A DNA stretch of 64,000 bases from JANMEB01 sp041745295 (GTDB lineage Bacteria; Planctomycetota; Planctomycetia; Pirellulales; Pirellulaceae): the NCBI GenBank assembly GCA_041745295.1, contig JBGTJE010000037.1, positions 1-64,000 of the forward strand, written 5' to 3'. Positions 9,241 to 19,700 of the stretch are shown piece by piece. The notes under the pieces are model-generated. The model had not been told where the DNA came from and did no database searches. It saw nothing but the letters and a program-made list of their open reading frames with translations. Made by a program: the position numbers and the translations under genes. The first letter of the stretch is position 1. Every line of letters starts with the position of its first letter.

Positions 9241-9774
9241 GTTGAGGAATCAATGGCAGCGCGGATTCGAGGGTGCGCTTCGGCGAAAGGCGCCATGATT
9301 CCATTAAAATTGCGCTGCGAACGGATTCAATCGAAAAAAATGGATTCAGCTATAGAACTCGCCGGCGAACTCGACGGCGATTCTCGCAGGAATGCGGGAG
9401 GCGCGATTGCAGCGATTAATCAACCTAGATTGAGCGTTGCCGATGCGAGCTTTTGAGGGGTCGCGTCCAAAATTGGACTCGAACCGTTATTTACGAAACG
9501 ATCACGATTCATCCAAATGTTGCAACCATTGGCGACTCGGCTAAGTTATGAATCTAGTGCGCTCGCATCAACCGACGAATCATCTGCGTCCGATCGATAC
9601 GTCGAGCATCGCACATCGAACTGCCAATTAATTTGACAAAGTGATAAGGGGTCCACGTAAGGATTTGACGCATTGCAGAGAGGCGCGCGGCGGCTACACG
9701 GCTAAGGCGATGTTCTTTTCAATCACGACCACCCCACCCTGACTTCGGCCTTATCTTCCGGTTGTCTCCCTTCT
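9241..9774. other. Intergenic region without a supported gene
   Basis: 534 bases between two minus-strand genes. Short frames exist but none has protein-like composition plus a ribosome-binding site. It must hold the promoter of the modular lectin protein; no consensus boxes were convincing. A short self-similar stretch (ACTCGCCGGCG / ACTCGACGGCG) occurs near 9358-9380. Confidence 0.5.
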
Positions 9775-11688
9775 CTAGTTGTTCCACGGTTTAAGGCCAG
9801 CTTCGGTCGAGCTAAACGAAAACCAAGATCTCCCGTTAGGATGCATCGCCACCTGCGGAGGCAGGTCAAGCGTCGTCCAGAAATCCGGACGAGCATTCGA
9901 TTCTCGATTGGCAGCCTGCTGCGCGGATTCACCTTCCTGCATCATCAGCACAAACCCAGCTCCGTATGACGACGAAATCTGCCATACCACCTTGTCGCCG
10001 ACCCGCAATTGCAGCTGGGTCAGCGTTTTAGTTACATTTACGGATTGAGTTGCGTCCTTCTGCCAATGTGGAGTACCAAAACTCCGGTACTCGACCTGTT
10101 CCGTGGTTTGATCCGAAGACGCCACCATCTGGGATTTTGCACCGTCGCTCACGTTGATTTGCCGTCCTTGCAAAAGTTTGGTCAATCCCTGGCGCACCGC
10201 GTTGTTTTGTCCGGGCGCCGATTTCAGGTTGACGGATAAACTGATGTCGTCGCCGGGCTTCATTACGAGTAACGCATCGCGCTCTCCCGGCAACCGTTTC
10301 GCCAAGTCCAACAACTTGGGCTGTTCTGATCGAACCGCTTGGCTCGGAGTGATCTCAATTCCTTGGCTGCCGCTGCTGACCCGCCACCCCGATTCATCTC
10401 GCTGGTTGCCACCGTGATGGATAACTTCGCAAAGCAAAACACGATTGTGCGTGTCGACGTAGATGCTTCGACTGGGCACTTCAATTAACAGGAATCGGTC
10501 GTCGACCCATGCAACACTCGCCTTTGGCCAATGGATGGGCGCATAAAAATGTTCCTGCACGTCCCCCGTCGAATTGACGATCTTGACCGACCAAGCGTCG
10601 ACGCTGGCAGTTTTTTGTCCATCGGGCGAGCTCGCCTGGGCGTTGTCGGTTACCTCCGCGCTTGCGTCCGCGCCAGTGCATTTGCCTTCAATCAAATCGA
10701 CTTCGAATCGGCTCCCATGCCGTCCTACTAACGCATGTCGGCAATCCGGAGCCAGCGTCCAATCCCCGTTCTTTTCGACCTGGAAACGAGCCGCCAATGG
10801 GTTCAATTGCCAGACGATCAACTTGTCAAAGAGCTCGGTCACCACGCTTCCATCCGCCAAGAAACGCGCCGAGGTCACATCCTTGAAGAAACCAACCTCT
10901 TCGCCCAGTTTCCATTCTTGGGCGAGCGCCAATTCCTGCGCTCCAATTTGAAAAATGCGAATTCGCGACGGATTGTGGTGATTCGCGGAAAAAGAAAGTA
11001 ATCGCGCGCCATCGGCACTGATATCCGACGCAGTGACGTCGTCGCCAAGCAGGGGATATTCACGCAATACTTTGGCTGTTTTCAAGTCCACGAGCGATAC
11101 CCAATTTTTAGGCGCCTCCTTATCGTCGGCATCACCAAATGGGTCGTGGAAGGACACAACTAAACGCGAGTCGTTCACGTTTGATGCGACGGATTGCACT
11201 CGAACGTGGATCGACGACCTGCGGATTCGGACGGGTCGGAGCTTGCTGCGGTCCGGCCGTTTCCAATTCGGTCCGGCGAGGTTTACCGTTACATCGCTCG
11301 AGAGATCGATCGATTCCAAGCCTGAATAGTCGGCCTTTGAGTCACCGCGCGCAGATTCCGCTTTCGTATTTGGCGTCACTTCTTCGAATGGGCTTTGGGC
11401 CCTGGACGCCATTCCTTGCCGCATCCCTTCCACATACGCTTGATCCGTCGCGGAGATCTTTCCCAGAGGCACGGAGACGTTTTTCCCGTCGTCGAAGCGA
11501 ATGGAAATTTGATCTCCCTCAATGGCCACAAGCTTTCCGTTGACCGAAAACTTGCCGTCCGAACTCGTCCAATTTCGCGATGCGATATTGTCGCTCGAAA
11601 TCAGTGTCCCCTGTGACTGCCCACACGCGTTTGCCGCGGTGAAGGCAATTGCAGCACAGGTCCAACTAAGCGCGTTGCACAGCTTCAT
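9775..11688 (-). CDS. SHD1-domain protein with WD40-like beta-propeller, secreted
   Basis: 637 residues. A clear signal peptide (LSWTCAAIAFTAANACGQS) is followed at about residues 38-92 by an SHD1 domain: WTSSDGKFSVNGKLV, then a small beta-barrel ending VSVPLGKISATDQAYV. The remainder contains repeated beta-blade patterns such as SDISADGARLLSFSAN, SPDGQKTASVDAWSVKIVN and HPNGRSWFSFSS, typical of WD40-like propellers. SHD1 domains in eukaryotes bind sorting peptides; in planctomycetes they are common but their ligand is unknown. GAGGAAA lies 7 bases before the ATG. It is flanked by other exported proteins, not by a pathway. Confidence 0.8.
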   Translation of the reverse strand: MKLCNALSWTCAAIAFTAANACGQSQGTLISSDNIASRNWTSSDGKFSVNGKLVAIEGDQISIRFDDGKNVSVPLGKISATDQAYVEGMRQGMASRAQSPFEEVTPNTKAESARGDSKADYSGLESIDLSSDVTVNLAGPNWKRPDRSKLRPVRIRRSSIHVRVQSVASNVNDSRLVVSFHDPFGDADDKEAPKNWVSLVDLKTAKVLREYPLLGDDVTASDISADGARLLSFSANHHNPSRIRIFQIGAQELALAQEWKLGEEVGFFKDVTSARFLADGSVVTELFDKLIVWQLNPLAARFQVEKNGDWTLAPDCRHALVGRHGSRFEVDLIEGKCTGADASAEVTDNAQASSPDGQKTASVDAWSVKIVNSTGDVQEHFYAPIHWPKASVAWVDDRFLLIEVPSRSIYVDTHNRVLLCEVIHHGGNQRDESGWRVSSGSQGIEITPSQAVRSEQPKLLDLAKRLPGERDALLVMKPGDDISLSVNLKSAPGQNNAVRQGLTKLLQGRQINVSDGAKSQMVASSDQTTEQVEYRSFGTPHWQKDATQSVNVTKTLTQLQLRVGDKVVWQISSSYGAGFVLMMQEGESAQQAANRESNARPDFWTTLDLPPQVAMHPNGRSWFSFSSTEAGLKPWNN

Positions 11689-11932
11689 CGGTCGTTTCCT
11701 CGCATAATATAATCTCGGAGAAATGAATTGTTCGACAGCAGCTCAGCCTTGTCTTAGCGCCGGAAATTTGAGCATCAGCAAATTCGCCAAATTCAAAATC
11801 AATCCGCGTTTCACGCCGAAAAATCCACACACGGCGTTCCCAACCCTCCGACTGGTATGCGATCGCCGAACAATTCGTCGCCGATAAATGCCTCGCGGAT
11901 GATCGCAGTGGCGCGCCATGGCATTTCTGGAA

Positions 11933-12403
11933 TTAAGCGCGGACGCGGACTTTGCCGTTGCGTGTCACGATGACTCTGGCTTCGAAGTCGCAGCAGGACC
12001 AGCAGAGCGTCGCGGTTTGACGACCGAAAAGTCCACCGCGCCAACTGACATTCGGTTGCTCGCCGGCACAACACGCGGGGACATTGACGCACGCTTCATG
12101 ACTACACCCGCACGGATCCACCAAACAGAATGTGGTCGGAACGCACGGAGCGGGGCAGCAACAAGGTGTCGCGCAACAAACGTCGCAACCGCTGCTAGAC
12201 ATCGGAGCCGCCAACGTCACTTCAGCGGGAGTCGACTGTTCGGGTACCGGCGCGGCGGGTTCCTGAAGGACGACTCGCTCGGATGTCTCGGCCTGTAAGA
12301 CGGAGATGGCAACGGGGTCACGGTTCGGCTGAGATTCTTGGGCTGCGGCGAAGGCGCAGCAAACTAGCGCGATCGCAATTACTGCCTTGACTTTAGTATT
12401 CAT
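11933..12403 (-). CDS. Small cysteine-rich secreted protein
   Basis: 156 residues with a signal peptide (VKAVIAIALVCCAFAAAQ) and a mature part holding about 16 Cys in clusters: CDVCC, PCCCPAPC, DPCGC, PACC and LCWSCC. GGAG lies 7 bases upstream of the ATG. The clusters suggest dense disulfide cross-linking or metal binding in the cell envelope; planctomycetes have cysteine-rich wall proteins, but I cannot assign this one to a named family. It is preceded downstream by 244 bases (11689-11932) in which I see nothing. Confidence 0.75.
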   Translation of the reverse strand: MNTKVKAVIAIALVCCAFAAAQESQPNRDPVAISVLQAETSERVVLQEPAAPVPEQSTPAEVTLAAPMSSSGCDVCCATPCCCPAPCVPTTFCLVDPCGCSHEACVNVPACCAGEQPNVSWRGGLFGRQTATLCWSCCDFEARVIVTRNGKVRVRA

Positions 12404-12563
12404 CGTTCGTCTCCAAGTCGGCTGAGGTCTCGTTCCGGAATCTTGATCAAATCCAGCGTTCGGTGAGCAACTTCATTTTACCTAGTGCAGGCTGATTGAA
12501 TAGGCGCTTCGCGAAACGGAACAATACGATGCGCATGTAACAGCGAATCTCATTGGGCCTGGA

Positions 12564-12670
12564 CGTTTAACGGCAAGTCGTTGGCGCCAGCGTGGGACAA
12601 AAAATACGCCGGCGAATACGGCCAGCGCACGCACCAGAGCAAGCCGGCGCCTGCGGCTTGGCGTTAAACG
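12564..12670. repeat. Palindrome family A, copy 1
   Basis: The left end CGTTTAACGGCAAG (12564-12577) is matched in inverse by CTTGGCGTTAAACG (12657-12670) with one mismatch; both are followed inward by GGCGCC (left 12583-12588, right 12646-12651). The core between them is about 50 bases and carries partial internal symmetry. It lies between two minus-strand genes. Confidence 0.8.
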
Positions 12671-12694
12671 AGGCGAGGCTTGGAATCGCCGAAG

Positions 12695-15600
12695 TCATTT
12701 CCCGGCGCTGGGCAGATCGGGCGGAAAATTCAGGTAGGTGCGAGCCAGTGCGCGATAAGTGGATGGCTCGATCAGTCCCTGTGCGACGAGTTGCGTCCAA
12801 TCTAACATCGCTTGGTAGAACTCTGCGTCGGCGAGATGTGAACGTGCTCGAACGTCAAACGCGAACGCTAACTCCGGGGGCAGCTTCGTGTACCTGGCGC
12901 GCTCCCAAACCGTCACAAACGGAGTTTGGCCCGCTGGCGTTTCTATCTGCAACTGGGCAAAGTTTTTCCAACCGGAGTCGATCGCCTCAAGAAGTACATC
13001 GAGAGACAAATCGGCGGCTGCGCGAAGTTCGCCGTTCGCGGTTCGTTGCGACTCGTTTCGGCCGGAGTGATTTCCGTGGGACTTGTGATTTTGCGCCAGG
13101 GAATCCGCAATCTCAGCCAAATCCTGGGCCGCCGAGTAGAGCTCATCCCCATTGCCGGTCGCTAATTTGCGGCGTTCTTTCACCGCATCAATCGCTTCCT
13201 TGAATCGGCCGGCTTGGCGCAGGAGCGGCGTCAGCTCGCGCAAGAACTTCGACAAGCCTTCGCGCAGCCATGGCCGCTCGTCGTTGGCTTCTACGAGGTC
13301 CCGAAACGCCTGGACGCTACGGAGATAAGAGGAAATCGCCTCATCTCGCCGACCTAGTTTCACAAGGACACGCGCGTTCCTTCCCAGTGCCGAGGCCCTT
13401 AAATCGCGTACGACGCTCTGAGCATCCTGCCGCAGCATCTCGTCAAAGAGTGCGAGTACCTGTTCGCTTCGCGTCAGAGCCTCGGTGTATTCGTTTTTGC
13501 GGTAGTGGATTTCCGCCAAGTTATCCAGCGTATTAGCCAAGTCACGTTTGAGCGGGACGACGCCGGGATTTTGGTTCACGAAGCGCTCCTGCGCATCGAG
13601 TGCTCGAAGGTATTCTTCGATCGCGCGATCGTACCTGTCCGGGAGTACGCGAAAGTCCCTGAACTTGTCGCCCAAATGGTTGTGCCCCTTGGCAATCCTA
13701 AACTGAAGGTCCACAGAATCGGGATTCGAAGCGAGTAGTTCCTCAAACAACGAGTTACTCTCTTCCTGCAACCTAGTGGCTTCCTCGAACGCTTGTGTTT
13801 GTGACTTTCTGCTCGCCAAGTTGGAGATCGCAAGCGACAGCGTTTGCTTGTACGCCGCGCTGTCTGGAAATCGCGACACGAGCTCCCGTCGAATGGCCAC
13901 CGCGCTTTCGTGTAAGCGAATGGATTCACCTAGGTTTTCGTGTGGGCTCTTCTCAGGGCTAAGGAGATAACCTAAGCAGTTGTATGATTTGGCCAAGCCA
14001 TTCAGGTAATCCGGTTCGCCGGGCTGTTTAGCAAGCAGGTCGGTCCAAATGGCAATCGCCCTGTCTAATGTTTCGCGCGCTGCGGAGACTCGGTTAACAC
14101 CCAATCTGTAATACCCGAGTTGACTGGTGACGGACGCCAAAAGTGCGCGCAGATTCGGCTGATCGGGATATTGCCGGGTGGCTCGCAACATTAGTTCCTC
14201 GGCCTCCTCACACACTTCCACGGCCTTCACGTCCGAGCCAACCGAGATCTGAAGCTCGGCGATCCGCAAATAACTTCGCGCCAGCTCGGCTTGACTCTCC
14301 GGGTCGTCGTCGCTCAGCGCATTCAGCTCGCGGTGATGATCAACCGCCAGCGCCAGCAAATACTTGCGCAAAGCCAATGGCATGGACTCGGCTGTCAATG
14401 AGTCGCCACTAAAGGCATCGAATAACCCATCCACCATCTTTCGGAGGGCGTCATAGCCCTTCTGGGCGCGATCGGTTTGACGTTTTGCTACGTCGAAATT
14501 CCACTCGGCGCGCTGCCATTGTGTGTAGGTCATCCCCAGTCCCAGAAACAGCGTGGCAAAGGCCGCGGTTGCAAGGTAAGTCAGGGCACGATTGCGCTTC
14601 ACCCATCGCCGAACTCGCTCCCACCAACGCAGGCGTCTTGCGGCCGGCGGACGGTCAGAAAGGAACCGGCTCAGGTCCTCGCGCAAATCGGCGGCCGATT
14701 GATAACGATGGGCGGGTTCTTTGCAAATTGCCTTGAGTACGATCGTCTCCAGGTCGCGCGGCACTGACGGTTCGACGGTTCGCGGGGCAGGCGGGTCTTC
14801 ATTGAGAACTTGATGAACAAGCTTTGCGCGATCGACTTCGAACACCGCCGACTTTGCCGTCAACAATTCATACAACGTTAAGCCGAGTGAATAAACGTCA
14901 CTGCGGGCGTCGCTTTGTCCTTTGAACCTCTCGGGTGCCATGTATCGCAGCGTGCCCACAACGTCCCCCGTTCCGGTCAATTGTTCGCTATCGTCAAACA
15001 AAGCCATGCCAAAGTCGCTGAGCCAAGCGCGTCCTTCTAGGTCGAGAATGATATTGCTGGGTTTTACGTCGCGGTGCAGCATTCCTTGGCTATGCGCGTG
15101 GCTCAGGGCGTCCGCGATTTGCTGGCCGATGCGGGCGACAGAATGAGCGAATTCCTGCCCGTTGGATTGGTTAGAAATCGCGGATTGGTTCGTGATTTCT
15201 CCGGCGTCGTGGAGCGTCTCACGTGAACCGCCGACGGATCGCTGACGCCGAATTTCCTTCAGCACATGATCCAGGCTTCGGCCCTCAATCAATTGCATCG
15301 CATAGTAATGAACTCCATCCTTCGAACCGACGCCAAACACGGGAACGATGTTGGAGTGATGAAGTCGAGCGGCAGCTTTCGCTTCACGGCGGAATCGCGC
15401 CAATTGCGATGATTTCAGCAACGACACGGCCGGAAGCACCTTGAGTGCGACGCGTCGTCCGAGTTCAGCTTGAATCGCCTCGTAGACCACGCCCATTCCG
15501 CCCCGTCCCAATTCGCGGACGATGCGATATTCCCCGAGTTGCTCCGGGATCGGAATCGAAGCGTTTTCATCGTCATCAATCGGCTCGGCTCCCAAATTCT

Positions 15601-15775
15601 CCATCAACAAGAGAACTTGTATGACTTCGGCGACCTGTTCGCCGATCTCGGGAAATTGCCTTGCGTAGTTGCTGACATCGCTGCTCGACGGACGATCGCC
15701 GCGCCGATAGCGGGCCAGAAAATCCTCCGCCAGTCGATCAATCTGGTCGCGCGATACGTCAGTGGAGTGGCTCAT
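12695..15775 (-). CDS. Membrane Ser/Thr protein kinase with TPR region
   Basis: 1026 residues. The kinase domain spans about 80-370 with all key parts: glycine loop LGRGGMGVVYEA, lysine in VALKVLP, catalytic HRDVKPSNI, metal-binding SDFGMALF and MAPERFKG. An insertion of about 30 residues between the hinge and catalytic loop is rich in Ser/Asn/Gln. One transmembrane helix (about 395-415, ATAAFATLFLGLGMTY) is followed by a long extracytoplasmic or periplasmic tail of TPR-like repeats (about 470-900, for example 'GYYRLGVNRVSAARETLDRAI'). The start overlaps the stop of the upstream ECF sigma factor as ATGA, so the two are translationally coupled. In planctomycetes such pairs are known as ECF-STK modules; the kinase is inferred to sense a signal through its tail and act on or through the sigma factor. 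Confidence 0.93.
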   Translation of the reverse strand: MSHSTDVSRDQIDRLAEDFLARYRRGDRPSSSDVSNYARQFPEIGEQVAEVIQVLLLMENLGAEPIDDDENASIPIPEQLGEYRIVRELGRGGMGVVYEAIQAELGRRVALKVLPAVSLLKSSQLARFRREAKAAARLHHSNIVPVFGVGSKDGVHYYAMQLIEGRSLDHVLKEIRRQRSVGGSRETLHDAGEITNQSAISNQSNGQEFAHSVARIGQQIADALSHAHSQGMLHRDVKPSNIILDLEGRAWLSDFGMALFDDSEQLTGTGDVVGTLRYMAPERFKGQSDARSDVYSLGLTLYELLTAKSAVFEVDRAKLVHQVLNEDPPAPRTVEPSVPRDLETIVLKAICKEPAHRYQSAADLREDLSRFLSDRPPAARRLRWWERVRRWVKRNRALTYLATAAFATLFLGLGMTYTQWQRAEWNFDVAKRQTDRAQKGYDALRKMVDGLFDAFSGDSLTAESMPLALRKYLLALAVDHHRELNALSDDDPESQAELARSYLRIAELQISVGSDVKAVEVCEEAEELMLRATRQYPDQPNLRALLASVTSQLGYYRLGVNRVSAARETLDRAIAIWTDLLAKQPGEPDYLNGLAKSYNCLGYLLSPEKSPHENLGESIRLHESAVAIRRELVSRFPDSAAYKQTLSLAISNLASRKSQTQAFEEATRLQEESNSLFEELLASNPDSVDLQFRIAKGHNHLGDKFRDFRVLPDRYDRAIEEYLRALDAQERFVNQNPGVVPLKRDLANTLDNLAEIHYRKNEYTEALTRSEQVLALFDEMLRQDAQSVVRDLRASALGRNARVLVKLGRRDEAISSYLRSVQAFRDLVEANDERPWLREGLSKFLRELTPLLRQAGRFKEAIDAVKERRKLATGNGDELYSAAQDLAEIADSLAQNHKSHGNHSGRNESQRTANGELRAAADLSLDVLLEAIDSGWKNFAQLQIETPAGQTPFVTVWERARYTKLPPELAFAFDVRARSHLADAEFYQAMLDWTQLVAQGLIEPSTYRALARTYLNFPPDLPSAGK

Positions 15776-16386
15776 GAACCTATCTCGCTTTCGGAACCCG
15801 GCTGATTTTTCATGATTGTCATGAGTTTGCGAAGGGCTCGCCCGTAGCGGGTGCTGGCCAAGCTTTCGCTGATTCCCAGCACTTGAGCCGATTCGATTGT
15901 GTTCAGTTGCTCAAAATGTCGCAGCGCCAAGATTTCGCGGTCCTTGTCATCCAACGATTCCAGAGCCGCAACAAGCCGCTCCCTTAATTCTTTACCGGCG
16001 AGCGCGTTACTCGGAGAAGTGATGCTGGCCGAAAGTGCTTCCGCCAGGATTCCAACATCGGATGCCGGCGAGCCGCCTCCGTTCAGGGAGACATCTCTGG
16101 CTGCGGATCGAACCTGGAACGCCAAGTGTTTTCGTTGGGCAATCTGCAATTGCTGAACGGTCAAGAAACGAAGCCAAACGTAAAACGGCATTTTTTCGTC
16201 TTCGCGATATTTGTCGAATCGGCGGAACGCCTCGAGACAAGCCTCCTGAACAACATCCGACGGATCGATGCGGCCCCGGATTCGTTTGTCCATTCGAAAG
16301 CGAACCATTTTCGTCAACCGCTCCCGATGCTCGGCGAGTTGCGTCGCTAAATCGGTTCGATCGGGTTCGTTTTCTGGACCGGACAT
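15772..16386 (-). CDS. ECF-type RNA polymerase sigma factor
   Basis: 204 residues. Region 2 is visible at about 35-85 (IRGRIDPSDVVQEACLEAF, then YVWLRFLTVQQL) and region 4 at about 140-190 (LDDKDREILALRHFEQLNTIESAQVLGISESLASTRYGRAL is the helix-turn-helix, quoted here only by its position and the key GISES turn). Region 3 is absent, as expected for ECF factors. No anti-sigma gene is near; instead the stop overlaps the start of a membrane kinase, suggesting control by phosphorylation. The targets are unknown. The divergent giant surface protein at 16781 is a candidate, but no promoter motif was found to support that. Confidence 0.9.
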   Translation of the reverse strand: MSGPENEPDRTDLATQLAEHRERLTKMVRFRMDKRIRGRIDPSDVVQEACLEAFRRFDKYREDEKMPFYVWLRFLTVQQLQIAQRKHLAFQVRSAARDVSLNGGGSPASDVGILAEALSASITSPSNALAGKELRERLVAALESLDDKDREILALRHFEQLNTIESAQVLGISESLASTRYGRALRKLMTIMKNQPGSESEIGS

Positions 16387-16780
16387 AATTTAACCGCCGA
16401 CGCGAGTTTGCCTCTGTCAATGTAACTGCGCGCCAAACTGCTTGCCTGACACTATTTTAGCAGATTTTTGCGGTGATTTTTGCGATTGTTTGTTAGCAAA
16501 GCCGGACCATCTTGCCCACTTTCAATCCGTGACCGCGCGATTAGGATGGATCCCATCTCGTCGCCGGTATTTCTCAGTGCCGGCAAATTGGCGGAAATCC
16601 GAAATATTTCGAGTTCATGTTGTCAGCAATTCCGACTCGCGCGCAGTTAGCCATAAGCGGCGATTTTGCGCGGCTTGGCGTGCTGACGAACTGGGGTATG
16701 CTGATCCATTCGTGGCCGCCGGGACGCTCGATGTAGCTTAGTTGCCCCGCATTGCCATCCCCTCCCTCAAGGTTGTCAAC
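16387..16780. other. Divergent intergenic region
   Basis: About 390 bases separate the ECF sigma start (minus) from the giant PPC-repeat protein (plus). It must contain promoters for both. I found no convincing -35/-10 pair or dyad, and no small gene with a ribosome-binding site. Confidence 0.5.
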
Positions 16781-19700
16781 ATGAACACGAACTGCAAGCA
16801 ACGATTTGGAAGGGTATTGCGCCGTTTAGTATCCAATGGCGGAGTCTCGAAACATTGCGAACCAAAATCGGCAAAACAAATGGCGTCGCCGTCGCTGTGC
16901 GTCGAAGCACTCGAAACTCGCACATTGTTGTCGACCGTAGTCGTAACGGATTTCGGAGACATCACCGATCCTGCATCCCTCCGAGTCATTCAAAATCATG
17001 AAACTCCGAACGGAAGTATCCTCGCTGAACAGCCAACGGAGCGATACACGTTTAGCTTGAGCCGACCAGCACTTGTGAGCGCCCAATTAACCGATTTACA
17101 GCGAGAAAACATTTTGTTCCTTCTCACGCCGGCCGCCGAATTAGAGATCGTTTCACTCAACGGCCTTGTTTCGGCGCCATTGGCAACAAGGAGTTATGGC
17201 CAAAGCACCGGCGATCAATTAGATATTGGGCTTTTGCCGGGCGACTACGCTGTCGATCTACCTCCGCAAGTCAACGTGGGCCGCTATGACCTGATCCTTT
17301 TTGCCGACACAGTGCCCGGAACATTTGTGGCGGGAAGCTTTGATCCTTTGGTATCCGAAAGACGTAATCTAGATACGCTTCGCGACGGCTTTGATCTCGA
17401 TGTCAGTGAGAATGTCGGAGTCGGCTCGGACCAGGCAGATAATCCTGCGCTGAATGATTTACTGGACACGTACTCATTCACACTCATCCATCCTGGACAA
17501 GTCGAGTTCGAAATAATTACCGGCTCGGAAAGCATCGGCATCCTTGACATTGTCGTATTTCAAGATAGCGATGGCGATGGAATTTTTGAGCGCGGGACAT
17601 CCGAGGTGCTTGGCGAAAGGACAAGACTGCCTGCGGGAGAGACGAGAACGTTCGCGCGAAACTTACCGGTTGGGGACTATGGCATAGCCGTATTTGTTTC
17701 GCCTCCTTCGAACAATGGTGGACCAGTCCCCACTCCACTAATCTCAGGAACGTGCGACTATCGGCTGCGGGTGAACTATTCGGTCCCGGATACGACAGGG
17801 AACACACTCGCGACCGCAAGAGATGTAGGAGTAGTCGGCAGCACCACGGTCGCATTCAGCGAATACGTCAGTGCGAATGACCCGTTTGATATCTATCGGT
17901 TCACGACGAGCGGCGCTGGTCCATTTGCTTTTGAGGGAAGTTTGTCGGTCATTGCAAGCGGATCCAACTTCGAGTTGGATTTCATTCGCGACCTCAACAA
18001 CAACGGCGTGATCAATTCAAACGAAAGCGTGGTTTCCGATCGCGCCGGAACCGCTAGTGAAGCGATCGAGTTTTCGTATTCCACACCGGGTGTCCATTTC
18101 GTGCGAGTCCGCCGCACGGCCGGTGAAGGTCCCTACGTCCTCCGATTCAGCAACCGGAATACAGATCTTGCAGGTAACTCTCTTAGGGCGGCGAAGGTTC
18201 TCGGGCCGCTCCTCGGTGCAGCTCAGTTCGCGGACAGCGTAAGTTCGAACGACGTCAACGACTTCTTCAAATTCACGCTCGATCGGCAGTCCGCATTTCG
18301 CGCGCGCTTGACGGGAATTCCTGCCAACTCTGATGCAAATCTGTCACTCATTCGAGATACCGATGGTGACCTGACGATTGATTTCGGCGAGACCCTAGCA
18401 TCGAGCAATACGGCTGGGAATGCGATCGAAAGCCTACTGCGGAACCTCACCGCCGGGACCTATTACATTCGCGTGATACGAGTCGCAGGTTCGCCGTCGT
18501 ACAACTTGAGGATCGTCAAGGATTCGGTAGGTGATTCGTTGGGCGCTTCTCTGTTACTCTCGGCGAGCGGTGGAACCAATGCCGACTTCCTGGGACCCGA
18601 AGATGACACCGATGTCTATCGTTTTACCTTGGGTTCGCCGCGCCAGGTCGGCATGCAATTTGGACCAAGAAATGAACCGATTGCCATTCGCTTAGGGCAA
18701 GACCTGAACGGAAATGGAACGCTGGACGGGAACGAACAAGTTTTTGATAGGATCCTGGAAATCAGTGGGGGCGAATTGCTAAAGGTCAACCTGGGCGCGG
18801 GTACCCATTTCCTCGTGCTCAATCCATTGATTCAGGACGAAGGGACAAATTACCGCCTCACTCTATTCAACGAACGACCCGATAACGCTGGAAATTCTTT
18901 AACCGAGGCGCGCGATCTCGCCGGATTAATCTCGCAACAGACGTTTGTCGATTTCGTGGGGGATGGTTCCGTCGATCCAATGGACGACTTGAACGACTTT
19001 TATCGATTCACGCCCGGCCTGAATGGAGCGTTTGCCTTGATCGCCCAACTGACTAACGTGACGGCAAATGCCAACCTTCAACTGATACGGGACGACAATC
19101 GAAACGGCGTAATCGACGGGGGCGAGGTCCTATTTACGACGGCAACGGTAGGTACCGCCCCCGACTTTATCATCCGCACACTCTTGACGTCAGGGACCCA
19201 TTATCTCCGCGTATTCCGTGCGGACGGGCAAGCCGATTATTCACTGAGAATGAGCCTCGCTTCGATTGATACCGCCGGCAACTCGCTGGGCGCAGCGGCA
19301 AGTATTGGCGTGCTGACCGACAGGATCAATGAAGAAAACCATTTTGTGGGTGATATTGATCGTTTGGATTTCTTCCGCTTTTCGGTGAACAGCCCTTGTG
19401 AGTTGTTCGCAAGACTTACCGGAAACGTCAACACATCCGCGGTGGTTTGGTCTATTATTCGCGACGCGGATAATGATGGGACTGTGGACTCAAACGAAGT
19501 CCTGGCATCTCGCATAGACGACGACGTGCGCGACTTTCTGCATGGCCTTTTTCTGCCTGTCGCTGGTGACTATTTCCTCCGAGTTGGGACATCAAGCGGC
19601 GAGTCCAGATACGAGTTCGAACTTGCATTCTCGCCGCAGACACCATTCGATGTACCTATTGCGATTAGTGCCACGGCGCCGACGGAAATCAAAGCAGTGA

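Noticed and set aside
12564..12670. Repeated palindromes as a possible CRISPR array
   Set aside because: Copies are single and kilobases apart, not regularly spaced with unique spacers, and there is no cas gene in the window.
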